Source: an uncultured Acidobacteriota bacterium (GTDB lineage Bacteria > Acidobacteriota > Vicinamibacteria > Marinacidobacterales > SMYC01). From it: 53,415 nt of DNA. The position numbers and the translations under genes are program-made. The notes beneath the pieces were generated by a model. That model worked only from the letters and a program-made list of their open reading frames with translations, did not search any database and had not been told where the DNA came from. Numbering within the stretch: position 1 is the stretch's first letter; each line of letters starts with the position of its first letter. Location: NCBI GenBank assembly GCA_947259165.1, contig CAMYKY010000006.1, forward strand, positions 53,211-106,625, in the 5' to 3' direction. Positions 17,857-27,821 of the stretch are shown here, in pieces.

Positions 17857-18723
17857 ATGACGAGTGAATCTATCAGTATCCGGCCGCGACGCTGCACCAT
17901 GTTCCTGCCGGGGGTTAGTCCAGATATGTTTGCCAAGGCGATGGCGCTGGACGTTGATGGCGTGTGTGTCGACCTAGAAGATGCGGTCGCGCCCGATGAG
18001 AAAGACGCCGCCCGAGAGCGTACCCTGCCGCTGTTTGCTGATACCTCTCCCGAGGATAGGACGTTGGCGATCTTGCGAATCAATAGTCTACGAACCCGCG
18101 ACGGTCTCAACGACATGTTGGCTGTCCTCGATAGCGACACCCCGCCGCCGGCACTGTTGTTGCCGAAAATCGACCATGCTTCTGAAGTGCTATGGGCGGA
18201 AGAGCTCTTGCTTACTGCTAAACGACCGGTCGAACTCTACGCACTGATCGAAACCAATCTCGGACTCGAGAACACTTTTGACATCGCTCGCTCAACGCCT
18301 TTACTGAAATGCTTGGTGTTTGGTGCTGCCGACATGTCCGCGGCGCTGAATGCGAACAACGAGTGGGCCCCGCTGATCTATGCGCGCTCACGGGTGCAGC
18401 ACGCCGCGGCTGCCGCCGGCGTCGACGTCATTGATGTCCCGCATCTAGATCTCGAAGATGAGCAGGGCTTGCGCCACGATGCCCACGCCGGCCAGGCATT
18501 GGGCTTCGCCGGAAAGTTCGCCATCCATCCCAAGCAAGTGGCGGCCATCAACGAAGCCTATACCCCGTCCGCCGACGCGATAGCCTACGCCCAGAAAGTA
18601 GTCGCTGCGTTCGAAAAGGAACCCTCTGGCTTACTAGTCGTTGACGGCAAGCTGATTGAAAAACCCGTACTGCGTGCGCTCCAGCGGACGCTCGCTATCG
18701 CTAGGCAGACGGGACAAGCGTAG
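17857..18723 (+). CDS. HpcH/HpaI aldolase / CitE-like acyl-CoA lyase
   Basis: A 288-residue member of the citrate-lyase-beta-like family (CitE, malyl-CoA lyase, citramalyl-CoA lyase). The TIM-barrel motifs are visible: RCTMFLPGVSPDMF at the start, DVDGVCVDLEDAVAPDEK (magnesium-site region), the RIN arginine, ALIETNLGLEN (Glu ligand), FGAADMSAAL (Asp ligand) and GFAGKFAIHPKQV. It probably cleaves or forms a beta-hydroxyacyl-CoA in the cytoplasm. The exact substrate is unclear. ATG 17857 follows a purine-rich ribosome-binding stretch (GGAAAGGGCAAG); upstream codons in frame are not protein-like. No CitD/CitF partners are nearby. Confidence 0.88.
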   Translation: MTSESISIRPRRCTMFLPGVSPDMFAKAMALDVDGVCVDLEDAVAPDEKDAARERTLPLFADTSPEDRTLAILRINSLRTRDGLNDMLAVLDSDTPPPALLLPKIDHASEVLWAEELLLTAKRPVELYALIETNLGLENTFDIARSTPLLKCLVFGAADMSAALNANNEWAPLIYARSRVQHAAAAAGVDVIDVPHLDLEDEQGLRHDAHAGQALGFAGKFAIHPKQVAAINEAYTPSADAIAYAQKVVAAFEKEPSGLLVVDGKLIEKPVLRALQRTLAIARQTGQA

Positions 18724-19284
18724 GAGCCGTGGCGCTAGTGGACTAGGGTGAGCACAAACGCTTCCCTCTCTGCGCCGGCAACCGATATCGATATCCCCGA
18801 CTGCGAGCGGTGTCACTGTTCATCGGCCCAGTCGGCCAGACCCCACCTATATTGATTACGCCCGCGTTCCGGTGAGGACGATGAGCAAGTTCCACTTCGA
18901 TAACGGGGTGTTGCTCCCCACGGTCGTTTTCTCTAATTGTGGCGTTAATCCCCTGATCACCTTCAATATGCCTGCTATGAGTCCCTAAGTTGTAGCAAAA
19001 ATGGAACTTCTCTCGCTCTTCAAACTTTTTTCCTGGTACGAAAATTGCTTTAGCTAGGAGTGGGTGTGTTTCTATATGCAGCTAGTGGGACTCGCACGGA
19101 GAGACTCGGGTGAGCGAACGCATGCTGAAACCGGGGGAGAGGATGGAGGGAAGAGCACGCGGCTCTAATGCCATAAATGCAAGGCGGAATCGTCCTGGCC
19201 TGGGGCCAGAATGCTCTCGACCCGCCAGCTCGCGGTGCGGGAGCCAAGATCTGGACCTAGGCACGAATGCCTGAGGGCGGGGGA
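18724..19284. other. Intergenic region, 560 bp, no gene seen
   Basis: I see no convincing gene here. Base composition falls towards AT between about 18840 and 19080, which fits a promoter region for the large secreted peptidase, but I cannot place a confident -35/-10 pair. Confidence 0.5.
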
Positions 19285-22200
19285 ATGAGCGTGAGGACGA
19301 GAAGAGGCGGGAGCTCGATCGGTGTCGGCATCTCTCGCAAGGCCGCGGCCTTGACCCGCACGGCCGCACTCTTCGCCTTTCTCCTCTCGAGCTCGGCAGC
19401 CTCCGCGGCGACGATCTCCGGAAAGGTGTTCGAGGACGTCAACTACGGGGGTGGCGCCGGGCGCAACTGGGCGACGGCCTCGGCCATCGGTGGAAGCGCG
19501 CGCCCGGCGGCCCGCGTGGAGCTGTTCACCGCGGCCGGGATGTACGTGACCTTCATGAACACGGACGGCAGCGGCAACTACACGTTTGCCGGTCTGGTGG
19601 CAGGCAGCTACACGCTCCGGGTGGTCAGCTCGAGCGTGAGCTCGTCGAGGACGGGCTACGTGGCGGGATTACTCCCGGTCCTGACCTTCCGGACGGACGC
19701 CTCCACGGGTACGGCGGTGGGGGTGACGAATCACGTGGGCGGCCACGACCCCGCCACGGCCGACGCCGGGAATGCCGGGGCGGGTTGGATCCTGAATCCC
19801 GCCACCGGCGTCTTCTCGGGAAGCGGCGCGGGTAAGGCACACGCGTTCGCTCCGGTCACCACGAGCGTGCCGAACGTTACGGGCGTGGACTTCGGCTGGA
19901 ACTTCGACACGGTCGTGAATGCGAACAGCGGCGGTCAGGGATCGCTGCTGCAGTTGCTCACCAACGCCAACACCCTCGGGGCAGATGCATCCTTGACCCA
20001 GTCGGGCCGCCCGGCGGGCATCGAGAGCGCGCTGTTCATGATCAGCAACGGTACCGCGGTCCCGGGCTTGCGAGCCATTAACAACTACTTCGTCGGCGGC
20101 GTGGCGACGATCAGCCCGACTCTCGCGCTCCCGCCCATTTCGAGGCCACTGATTCTCGACGCCCAGCTCCAGCCCGGCTGGACGGTCGCAGCGCCGGTCA
20201 TCCGAATCGACGGGGCGAGTGCCGGCGCCAGCAATGGCCTGCTGCTGAACATCACCAGCGATGGCAGCACGATCCGCGGGCTCATGATCACACGATTCTC
20301 CGCCGATGGCATTCATGTCCAAAGTGGCGGTGACAGCATCACGATCGCCGGGAACTGGATCGGCACGACGGGGACCGGTTCTACGGGCGTCGGAAACGGG
20401 GACGAGGGAATCGAGGTACGAGGTTCCCTGGCCATGATCGGCGGTTTGAGCGCCAACGACCGCAACGTGATCACCCACAACGGGGACGAGGGCATCAATA
20501 TCGTCAGCTCGGGTGTGAGCGGCCATGTCATCCGCGGCAATTTCATTGGCGTCGATCCAGACGGTGCCAGCGGTGGCAACGGAAACGGGGATGTGGGCAT
20601 CGCCATCATCTCCGGCTCGGGAAATAGGATCGGCGGCACCTCGGCCGGTGCGCGCAATGTGATTTCGAAAAACTTCGAAGGCATCGAGATCAACACGGAC
20701 GACAACGTCGTGCAGGGGAACTACATCGGCACAGATGTCACGGGCACTCTCCCTCGCGGCAACCGGTCGGATGACGGTGTCGAGATAAAAAACAGTGCCA
20801 CCGGGAACACAATCGGCGGTAATGCCTCCACCGAGGGCAACCTGATCGCCTTCAACAGGCTCGATGGCGTCCACGTCACGAATGGCTCGGGAAACTCCGT
20901 GCTCGGCAACTCGATCCATAGCAACGGGGGCATTGGTATCGACCTCAACAACGACGGCGTCACGGTCAACAACGGAACCAAGAACGCCTTGAGTCCGAAC
21001 TACGACATGGACCATCCGGTCTTCACCGGGCGCGTGCTCACCGGAACCAGTCTCACTGTCGCCGGCTTCGTCGGCAGCGCGCCCGGCCAGTCCGTGTTCG
21101 CGAACGCCCGTGTCGAGGTCTTCGAGTCGGACGACGACCTCAGCGGTTTCGGTGAAGGCCGGACGTATCTCGGGTTCCTCACGACGGACGCGAACGCCGT
21201 CTTCGTGGGCACACTCGATGTGACGGGCAAGGGGCTCGTCGTCGGGGACAAGGTCACCGGAACGGCCACCGATGGAATCAACAACACGTCTGAGTTCGGA
21301 GCCAACGCCACCGTAACGGCACCCACCGCCGTGTCGCTCCTGAGCTTTGGGGCTCGGCCTCGGGACGCGGCAGTGCAGCTGGATTGGCGGACGGGCTCTG
21401 AGTTCGACAACCTGGGCTTCCATCTGTACCGTTCCACCTCACCCGCCGGTCCCTGGGAGCGGATCACGACGTCGCTGATCCCCGGACTGGGCTCGTCGCC
21501 GGAAGGGGCGCGCTATCGCTACACCGAAACCCTTCTCGAGAATGGAAGAACGTACTTCTACAATCTGGAGGACATCGAAACAACAGGGAGGACGGAGATT
21601 CACGGTCCCGTCTACGCCACTCCCGAGCTTGGAGCCTCGACGGACGAGTCGACGCCGAGCTCCGATGACCCCGTGGCCCTCATCCAGTACGGCCATCCCG
21701 AGAACGTTTCCTTTCGTGTCCTCGAGCGGGGCCGCAGACAAGTGGTTCTTGAGCTGATGACCGAAGGGTTTTACGCCGAAGCTCAACCAGACGGCTCGGT
21801 GCGTATAGAGATTCCAGGCTTCGTGGAAGACCAAAAAGCCGGCGCTCCTGCCTTACCTGTCAAACGGACCTGGCTGGAGGCCGTCCTCGGACGCAAGGTG
21901 GAGCTCATCTCCATACAGGCCCGAGACGTCGTCGCCTTCTCCTTGCGACCCTCCGCTGCCGATATTCCAGAGGTGGTTGCCACCCGTAAAGGCACCGTGC
22001 GAGCTCGACGCAGAAGGGCGAGAGCATTATTCCGAGGCAAGGGCCTGTATCCCGAGAAGCCCGCACGGGTGGTGGAGCTGGGATTTCAGGGTGAGGCCAA
22101 AAAGGCTCTCGTTGAGCTGGCCCCTCTTCGTTGGGATGGCTCCACTGGACAGCTTTTGCTCGCCCAACGTCTGACGGTTCGGGTGGCGTTTCGAGGTCGT

Positions 22201-24153
22201 GACCGGGCTGACGCCCGACGGGGCTATCAGAAGCCCGCAAGCCACCAGAAGCGGGGCGTGATGGCCCGTCTGGTCACCGCCGAGGCGGGGCTTCACGCCG
22301 TTCGATTCGAGGACGTCTACCATCGGAGAGTCAAGATTCGAGCCGATGAGATTCGTCTGAGCCGTTTGGGCCAAGAGGTGGCGTTTCACATCGAGCCCGA
22401 GCCGGAGCGATTCAGATCTGGCTCGGTGCTTTACTTCGTGAGCGAAGGAGCCGCGTCCAACCCCTACGATGATGAAGCGATCTACGAGCTGGAGGTAGGC
22501 GCTGCGGGGCAAGTCATGCCGCTCGGCACCGCCACCCCTTCGGGTGAGCCCACTTCGTTCTACTGGGAACGGTTGGAGAAAGAGGAGAACCGCATTTACC
22601 AGGCGGCGCTTCTCGATGCTCCCGACCGGTGGCTGTGGCAGATGCTTCTCGCCCCGCAGACGAAGAGCTTTCCCTTCGAGGTCGATGCCTTGGCGTCGGT
22701 CTCCAAGTCCTCGCGCCTCGAGGTCTGGCTCATGGGAGGAAGCGACTTGCCGGAGGCGCCGGACCACCACGTGCGGCTTTACGTCAACGCCAGCCTCGTC
22801 GAAGAGGTGAGCTGGGAAGGCAAGAAAGCGCACAAGGTGGTGGCGGAGCTACCTCCGGGGATTTTGATGGAAGGAGAAAACCTTCTCGAGATCGACAACG
22901 TGGGCGACACGGGAGCTGCGTACTCGATGGTGTTCACCGACCGTTTTTCGGTCAGCTACCCGCGTCTTGCCGTTGCGCGAGCGGGAACCCTTGGCGGAAT
23001 CTGGGGTGAGTCGGGATCGGGACGGAGTTATCTGGCGGTGAGTGCCGACACCGTCATACACCCCCGAGTCAGAAAAGCGAGTCCGAGCCGGCTCAAGAAA
23101 CGCCAACGCGCCGACTATCTACTCATCGGACCGCAGGCCTTTTTGGGCGCCGCCAAGCCGTTGATAGAGCATCGGCGAAGACAGGGGCTCGAGGTTACCG
23201 CGGTGTCCATCGAGCAGGTGTACGAGGAATTCGGTTTCGGCGAGCCGCGCCCCGAGGCAATCAAGGAATTTCTGAGCTACGCCTTCCACAACTGGCGGAA
23301 GCCCTCGCCTCGCTACGTACTTCTATTAGGAGACGGCAGCTACGACTTCCGAGATCATCTCGGCACCGGAGTTTCCAACCAGGTGCCGCCGCTCATGGTG
23401 AAGACTAGCTATCTATGGACCGCATCCGACCCTGCTTACGCTTCTGTCAATGGCGAGGACTTACTCCCCGATGTGGCCATAGGACGTTTACCCGCCGCCA
23501 CTGTTGCTGAGCTCGAGACGATGGTAACGAAAATTCTCGCTTACGAGAACGGCCAGGCGAGCCTCGAGGGGCCGGTGGTTCTGGTGGCGGATGATCCCGA
23601 CCTTGCTGGAAACTTCGAAGCCAATGCCGAGGAGCTAGCGGCGGGGATTCTCGCCTCCAAGAATCCGCAAACCCTATTCCTCGCCCAACTCGGCGCCGCC
23701 GCCACCACCGACGCGGTTTTGCAATCGTTCGATGATGGAGCTTCCCTAGTGAGCTACATCGGGCACGGGGGTATCCATCTCTGGGCCAACGAGAACATTT
23801 TTCATACCGGCCACCTCTCCTCACTGTCTCTCCAAGCCCAGCAGCCGCTTCTTCTGACCATGAACTGTCTCAACGGTTACTTCCACTTTCCCTACTTCGA
23901 CTCGCTCGCTGAGGCGCTGGTGAAAGCCGAGGGCAAAGGAGCGATTGCAGCTTTTTCCCCGAGCGGCTTGAGCTTGAACGGTCCGGCCCACACGCTTCAC
24001 AAAGCTCTGTTGAATGAAATCGTCAACGGTGACCACGAACGGCTCGGCGATGCAGTGCTGACCGCTCAGGCGGCGTATGCCGAGACGGGAGCTTTTCTAG
24101 AGCTTCTCAGCATCTATCACCTCTTGGGTGATCCAGCGTTGAGACTTCAGTAG
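19285..24153 (+). CDS. Giant secreted beta-helix / C25 (gingipain-type) cysteine peptidase
   Basis: A 1622-residue exported protein. ATG 19285 is preferred over ATG 19267 because GAGGG lies 7 bases upstream. A signal peptide ends at AASA|ATIS. The domains are: a Cna_B/SdrD-like beta domain (about 45-120), a right-handed parallel beta-helix with repeated NxIGG/GNxIG turns (about 230-560), an FN3-like segment (about 680-770, VQLDWRTGSEFDNLGFHLYR), a long beta-rich region, and a peptidase C25 domain (about 1270-1622). The caspase-like dyad is visible as His1494 in SYIGHGG and Cys1528 in LLTMNCLNGYF, 34 residues apart. The C-terminus LLGDPALRLQ is where C25 domains usually end, and no sorting tail follows. 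It is probably a self-processed surface protease. Confidence 0.87.
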   Translation: MSVRTRRGGSSIGVGISRKAAALTRTAALFAFLLSSSAASAATISGKVFEDVNYGGGAGRNWATASAIGGSARPAARVELFTAAGMYVTFMNTDGSGNYTFAGLVAGSYTLRVVSSSVSSSRTGYVAGLLPVLTFRTDASTGTAVGVTNHVGGHDPATADAGNAGAGWILNPATGVFSGSGAGKAHAFAPVTTSVPNVTGVDFGWNFDTVVNANSGGQGSLLQLLTNANTLGADASLTQSGRPAGIESALFMISNGTAVPGLRAINNYFVGGVATISPTLALPPISRPLILDAQLQPGWTVAAPVIRIDGASAGASNGLLLNITSDGSTIRGLMITRFSADGIHVQSGGDSITIAGNWIGTTGTGSTGVGNGDEGIEVRGSLAMIGGLSANDRNVITHNGDEGINIVSSGVSGHVIRGNFIGVDPDGASGGNGNGDVGIAIISGSGNRIGGTSAGARNVISKNFEGIEINTDDNVVQGNYIGTDVTGTLPRGNRSDDGVEIKNSATGNTIGGNASTEGNLIAFNRLDGVHVTNGSGNSVLGNSIHSNGGIGIDLNNDGVTVNNGTKNALSPNYDMDHPVFTGRVLTGTSLTVAGFVGSAPGQSVFANARVEVFESDDDLSGFGEGRTYLGFLTTDANAVFVGTLDVTGKGLVVGDKVTGTATDGINNTSEFGANATVTAPTAVSLLSFGARPRDAAVQLDWRTGSEFDNLGFHLYRSTSPAGPWERITTSLIPGLGSSPEGARYRYTETLLENGRTYFYNLEDIETTGRTEIHGPVYATPELGASTDESTPSSDDPVALIQYGHPENVSFRVLERGRRQVVLELMTEGFYAEAQPDGSVRIEIPGFVEDQKAGAPALPVKRTWLEAVLGRKVELISIQARDVVAFSLRPSAADIPEVVATRKGTVRARRRRARALFRGKGLYPEKPARVVELGFQGEAKKALVELAPLRWDGSTGQLLLAQRLTVRVAFRGRDRADARRGYQKPASHQKRGVMARLVTAEAGLHAVRFEDVYHRRVKIRADEIRLSRLGQEVAFHIEPEPERFRSGSVLYFVSEGAASNPYDDEAIYELEVGAAGQVMPLGTATPSGEPTSFYWERLEKEENRIYQAALLDAPDRWLWQMLLAPQTKSFPFEVDALASVSKSSRLEVWLMGGSDLPEAPDHHVRLYVNASLVEEVSWEGKKAHKVVAELPPGILMEGENLLEIDNVGDTGAAYSMVFTDRFSVSYPRLAVARAGTLGGIWGESGSGRSYLAVSADTVIHPRVRKASPSRLKKRQRADYLLIGPQAFLGAAKPLIEHRRRQGLEVTAVSIEQVYEEFGFGEPRPEAIKEFLSYAFHNWRKPSPRYVLLLGDGSYDFRDHLGTGVSNQVPPLMVKTSYLWTASDPAYASVNGEDLLPDVAIGRLPAATVAELETMVTKILAYENGQASLEGPVVLVADDPDLAGNFEANAEELAAGILASKNPQTLFLAQLGAAATTDAVLQSFDDGASLVSYIGHGGIHLWANENIFHTGHLSSLSLQAQQPLLLTMNCLNGYFHFPYFDSLAEALVKAEGKGAIAAFSPSGLSLNGPAHTLHKALLNEIVNGDHERLGDAVLTAQAAYAETGAFLELLSIYHLLGDPALRLQ

Positions 24154-24236
24154 ATTAGGACCTGTTCGACTCGCGGACTCGCGACGTTGGCATAAGACGA
24201 AACTGAGGGGCGCGAGTCCCCGCAAGTGTGATTGAT

Positions 24237-24413
24237 TGGTGAGCCGCGAAGGAATCGAACCTTCAACCTACGGATTAATTAAGAGTCGTGCTCGGGTGAA
24301 GACCAACGAGCACGAACCGAGATTAACCGACACGAAAGACTCGAAGAAGCGGTGATGGTCGTCTCCGTTGTTTCGTGGCTCCGGGGCTAGTTTTGGCACC
24401 AGGTTGGCACCAT
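24237..24413 (-). repeat. Recombination-site module, copy 1: tRNA-Lys 3' end, hairpin, integrase tail
   Basis: Reading the minus strand, the module ends in a tRNA 3' half: anticodon loop CTCTTAA (here with an extra TTAA), a perfect T-arm (GAAGG, TTCGATT, CCTTC), acceptor GCGGCTC and CCA at 24237-24239. The tRNA 5' half is missing. Next to it is a hairpin, CGTGCTCG (24287-24294) with CGAGCACG (24307-24314). Beyond that a minus-strand frame ending at 24323 reads GAKTSPGATKQRRR then PSPLLRVFRVG, conserved in copies 2 and 3. It fits the 3' end of a lost tyrosine integrase gene. Such tRNA-end duplications are typical attachment sites. Confidence 0.75.
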
Positions 24414-24572
24414 GCCGTCGGAGCTGGCCCTGGACCTCCCGGGCGGTGGTCCCCACAACGGCGCCCAGCTCGGAGCAGCAGGGCTATCGGGCGCGGCGGG
24501 CCCCGACGACGGGGCCATGGTAGGTGAGCTTGGCGTCGCGGTAGTCGGCCGTCCTCCGTTCGTGATGCCAGC

Positions 24573-24578
24573 TATAAT
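24573..24578 (+). promoter_or_regulatory. Consensus -10 box, predicted leaderless promoter
   Basis: TATAAT lies exactly 7 bases before the ATG at 24586, so transcription would begin at or beside the start codon. No Shine-Dalgarno is present. No strong -35 box is seen. The same arrangement occurs at 30253-30258. Confidence 0.5.
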
Positions 24579-24585
24579 TGAGATT

Positions 24586-25206
24586 ATGGTGAAAGCCTCG
24601 ACCTCGACTGTGTGGGAAGACTATCGTGAGGGGAGCCGCTTTTTCACGAAAGAAGGAGATGTCTATGAAACCCTCCGAAACTTGGTGGCTCGCCTAGAAG
24701 GCGAGAAAGTCGACTACGCCGTGGTCGGAGCGATGGCTCTGGTCGCGCACGGTTATCGTCGTTTCACCGAAGACGTCGACATTCTTCTCTCCCCTGAGGG
24801 AGCGCGACGATTTCGAGAGAAGCGCGAGGGACCGGGCTACCTGCCGGCTTTCGAGGGTGCCAGCAAGACGTTTCGAGATACTCGCACTCGAATAGAGATC
24901 GAGATCTTGACTAGCGGCGAATACCCCGGCGACGGCAAGCCCAAGCCGGTCGTCTTTCCCGACCCAATTGAGGCACGAGTCGACAGAGACAACCTCTGGG
25001 TCATCGGGCTCGAGAAATTGATCGAGCTGAAGCTCGCGTCCGGCCTCACGGCTCCGCACCGGCTCAAAGACCTTGCCGACGTACAAGAGCTCATCCTTCA
25101 TCTGCATCTGCCCCTGGCGCTGAGTGAGAAGCTCGACGCAAGCGTTCGTGCCGAATACACAAGGCTGTGGCAGGCCGCCGAGGCCGGCCGTGCAACCGAG
25201 GAGTGA
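24586..25206 (+). CDS. Nucleotidyltransferase-fold protein (AbiEii/MNT-like)
   Basis: A 206-residue protein of the minimal nucleotidyltransferase type. The core motif is VVGAMALVAHGYRRFTEDVD (about 45-64), with the helix-turn segment before a DxD metal site (EDVDIL). The rest is helical and includes GLEKLIELKLASGL and RLKDLADVQELI, typical of AbiEii/DUF6036-like proteins. These often act as toxins or antitoxin-like modifiers in toxin-antitoxin or abortive-infection modules. A frame continues upstream to 24412, but that part overlaps the recombination module and is not protein-like. ATG 24586 fits a leaderless transcript. No partner gene is visible beside it. Confidence 0.75.
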   Translation: MVKASTSTVWEDYREGSRFFTKEGDVYETLRNLVARLEGEKVDYAVVGAMALVAHGYRRFTEDVDILLSPEGARRFREKREGPGYLPAFEGASKTFRDTRTRIEIEILTSGEYPGDGKPKPVVFPDPIEARVDRDNLWVIGLEKLIELKLASGLTAPHRLKDLADVQELILHLHLPLALSEKLDASVRAEYTRLWQAAEAGRATEE

Positions 25207-25373
25207 GCGTCGCCGACTCTGTGCCTTCCATAAACTTGAATCCGCGCTCTGCTCTCGACCCTCGGTGCGATCGTCAGGCGAGTCCACCGCGTTGGCGCCG
25301 CGGCCGCGGAATCGGAGCTCACATGAAACAATGCCCAATTGGGGCGAAGGCCGCCGCCTTCAAAAGCAGATGT

Positions 25374-26415
25374 TTACGCAGCGAGCCGACTGTAATAATG
25401 ATGGAGACCGCCGACCTTTCTTACGGCGGTCACTTTGCCCATCGACGGCGGATGAACGGCACGAGGTTCAGGCGCGTCCTTCCCGAGCGACAAATGAGTC
25501 CGGCAGGAATGATAGTAGTCGACGTACTCTCGTAAGACTCGCCTGAGGTGTCGCTCGTCAAGAATGGCCACGTGATCGAGACACTCGCGGCGAATGCTAC
25601 CAATCACCCTTTCGACGTGCGGATTTTGCCAAGGCGAGCGCGGCGCCGTCCGAACCTCGTCGATGCCGAGGCCTTCGACGCGCCCGATGAAGTACGGACC
25701 ATAGACGCCATCGCGGTCCCGCAGCAAATAGCGAGGCGCGGTTTCCCATGGAAAGGCGTCGACGATTTGCTGCGCCGTCCACTCAGCACAAGGGTGGTCG
25801 GTAACGTTGAAGTGAACGATACGGCGGCGATTGTGACGAAGGACGATGAAGACGAACAAAATCCTGAACGTGGCAGTCGGCAAGGTGAAGAAATCGACGG
25901 AGACCAAGTCCTTGACATGGTTGTCGAGAAAGCTCCGCCACGCCTGAGACGGTGGTTTTCGCGGCCGCGTCATGTACTTGGACACGGCGGCCTGGGAAAT
26001 GGTTATGCCCAGCTTCGTGAGTTCGCCGTGCACGCGTGGCGCTCCCCACAGCCGATTGGCTCAGGAAATGTCCCGGATCAGCTCGCGCGCTTCCGGAGCG
26101 ACGCGAGGTCGACCCGGCCGGCGCCTCCGGCTCTTCCAAGTCCAGTAGCGTCTGAACCCGGCGCGATGCCAACGGACGACGGTGTCGGGCTTGACGAATG
26201 ACGAGCACGCTGTCCCATTCAGTTCAGACCCGGCGCAAGAGAACCCATAAGCCTCGGTCGACATTCGACAGCCGTGGCCGTTTCACCGAACGCTGCACGA
26301 CGGCGAGTTGTTGCCGGAGAGCGAGATTCTCAAGGGCAAGCGATCGGCGCGGCTTGAACGCCGATAGGAGTGAGCGGGATTGCGGCGCACGCAAAAACAG
26401 CACGACGGCTCCCAT
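25374..26415 (-). pseudogene. Integrase-core (rve/DDE) transposase, decayed
   Basis: Reading leftwards from ATG 26415 (MGAVVLFLRAP), a complete transposase can be reconstructed with an N-terminal LALENLALRQQLAV region, an HTH-like KPDTVVRWHRAGFRRYW, the rve core (DLVSVDFFTLPTATFR, LRDRDGVYG, SPWQNPHVERVIGSIRREC) and a C-terminus GGLHHYYSRLAA. It is broken at three places: an in-frame TGA after LLRRV (about 26223), a one-base insertion near 26188 and a second TGA after RDIS (about 26062). The remaining 219-residue 3' frame is intact. Terminal repeats were not identified. It lies back to back with the PagL-like gene. Confidence 0.85.
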
Positions 26416-26517
26416 GATGCGAGAGTCCAAACGCAGGCCCGTCGCGGGACGGCATCCGTGAGGTTCGAGCCGCAATCGGTCGTGGGATTCCGCGGCCACG
26501 GCCGAGTTTTTCTGTCT

Positions 26518-27693
26518 GTGCGGAACCTGGTCACGGTGGTCGCCCTCTTGCTGCTCATCCCGTTGATGGCGGTCGCGCAGGACGACGAGCAAGGACGAGA
26601 CGGGAAGGACAAAGACAAGAACTCGTACTTCTTTCGCTTCGTCGCGTCCCCCGCCTGGGCCTTGCCGAGCGGCTTCGTCCGAGGCGAGAACAAGTCGGGC
26701 GAACCCCTGGGATGGTCGCCCGCGTTCCGTGCGGAGCTCGGCTGGCAAACGGATGGGTCCGCCGAGTGGCAACGAGCTTATAACTACCCCGCCTTGGGCG
26801 CAGGTGTCTACGCCGCCGACTACGGCGATGAGCTGGGTGCACCCATTGCCGCTTACGTGTTCTATTCGTGGCCATTTGTCGACCCTGGCGGTCGCTGGTC
26901 CCTGACTTCCGATTGGTCCTTGGGAATGGCATGGAACTTCGAGCCCTTCGATCCGATCGAGAATCCATTCAATAACCTGGTTGGTGCCAAAGCGACCGTT
27001 TACTTCGACACGGCGCTCTACTTCCGCTTCCTGCTCACGGAAAAGGTCGCGCTGTATGGAGGGGCGGCGTTCACGCATTTCTCGACGGGCCAGGTCCACG
27101 AACCCAACAAAGGCCTCAACACGCTCAGTCCGTTGATTTCGATCCGCTATAACTTCGACCCAGAACCGAAAAAAGTAGCGGAGCCGCTGCCTCCGTTCGA
27201 TCGGCGGCTCGATTCAATCCTAGCGTTCGCGGTGGGCAGCAAAGAGATTGCCGTCGATACCCAAAGCCCCGAGCTCGTCGAGACCGATCGCCGGCAAAGG
27301 TTCTTCGTGTCGAACGTCACCGCCGGACTGTCGTGGCACGTCTATCGCAAGGGCAGGATCGCCGGCGGTGTGGACCTCACCTACGACGGCTCGCTCGGGA
27401 CATCGCTCGAGCTATCGGAGGGAGAGGTCCTCGAGAACTTCGGCTCCGCGAGCGAAAAGGTCGGGGTCGGACTCTACGGCGGGTACGAACAGGCGCTCGG
27501 TCCGGCCGACATCCTAGTCCATATCGGCGCCTATGTGTGGAGCTCTTGGGGTGAGGCGAAGTCAGTGCCCTACCAGCGACTCGGCTTGCGGTACTTCGTG
27601 ACCGAGACCTTCTTCGCGGGCGTCAACCTCCGCGCCACCAACTGGGGGCAGGCCGATTTCGTCGAGCTCAACGCTGGCTTCCGCTTCCGCTGA
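26518..27693 (+). CDS. PagL-like lipid A deacylase / acyloxyacyl hydrolase family protein
   Basis: About 391 residues. A signal peptide (VVALLLLIPLMAVAQ) begins at GTG 26518, my choice; GTG 26482 is an alternative. The region GAGVYAADYGDELGAPIAAY to ISIRYNF matches outer-membrane acyloxyacyl hydrolases. The catalytic His-x-Ser is visible as His187 and Ser189 in THFSTGQ, followed by PNKGLNTLSP. Family enzymes remove the 3-O acyl chain of lipid A in the outer membrane. A second beta-rich half (about 225-391) is again barrel-like, giving a double-length protein compared with PagL. The gene abuts the decayed transposase, so its promoter may have been changed. Confidence 0.72.
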   Translation: MRNLVTVVALLLLIPLMAVAQDDEQGRDGKDKDKNSYFFRFVASPAWALPSGFVRGENKSGEPLGWSPAFRAELGWQTDGSAEWQRAYNYPALGAGVYAADYGDELGAPIAAYVFYSWPFVDPGGRWSLTSDWSLGMAWNFEPFDPIENPFNNLVGAKATVYFDTALYFRFLLTEKVALYGGAAFTHFSTGQVHEPNKGLNTLSPLISIRYNFDPEPKKVAEPLPPFDRRLDSILAFAVGSKEIAVDTQSPELVETDRRQRFFVSNVTAGLSWHVYRKGRIAGGVDLTYDGSLGTSLELSEGEVLENFGSASEKVGVGLYGGYEQALGPADILVHIGAYVWSSWGEAKSVPYQRLGLRYFVTETFFAGVNLRATNWGQADFVELNAGFRFR

Positions 27694-27821
27694 GGGGGCA
27701 CGTTCGGCGCGCCCTGGGCGAAACGGCTGGAGCGCATCGTTGCTGACGTCTTTGACTTACGCTCTGCCAAGAGTCAGTTTCCCGGACAACGGACCACAAT
27801 TCTCGCTGACTGGAGTAGGCG

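Noticed and set aside
19669..21423. Minus-strand open frame of 584 codons
   Set aside because: It is antisense to the beta-helix part of the C25 protein; its Asp/Val/Arg-rich composition is typical of a shadow of a Gly/Asn-rich gene.
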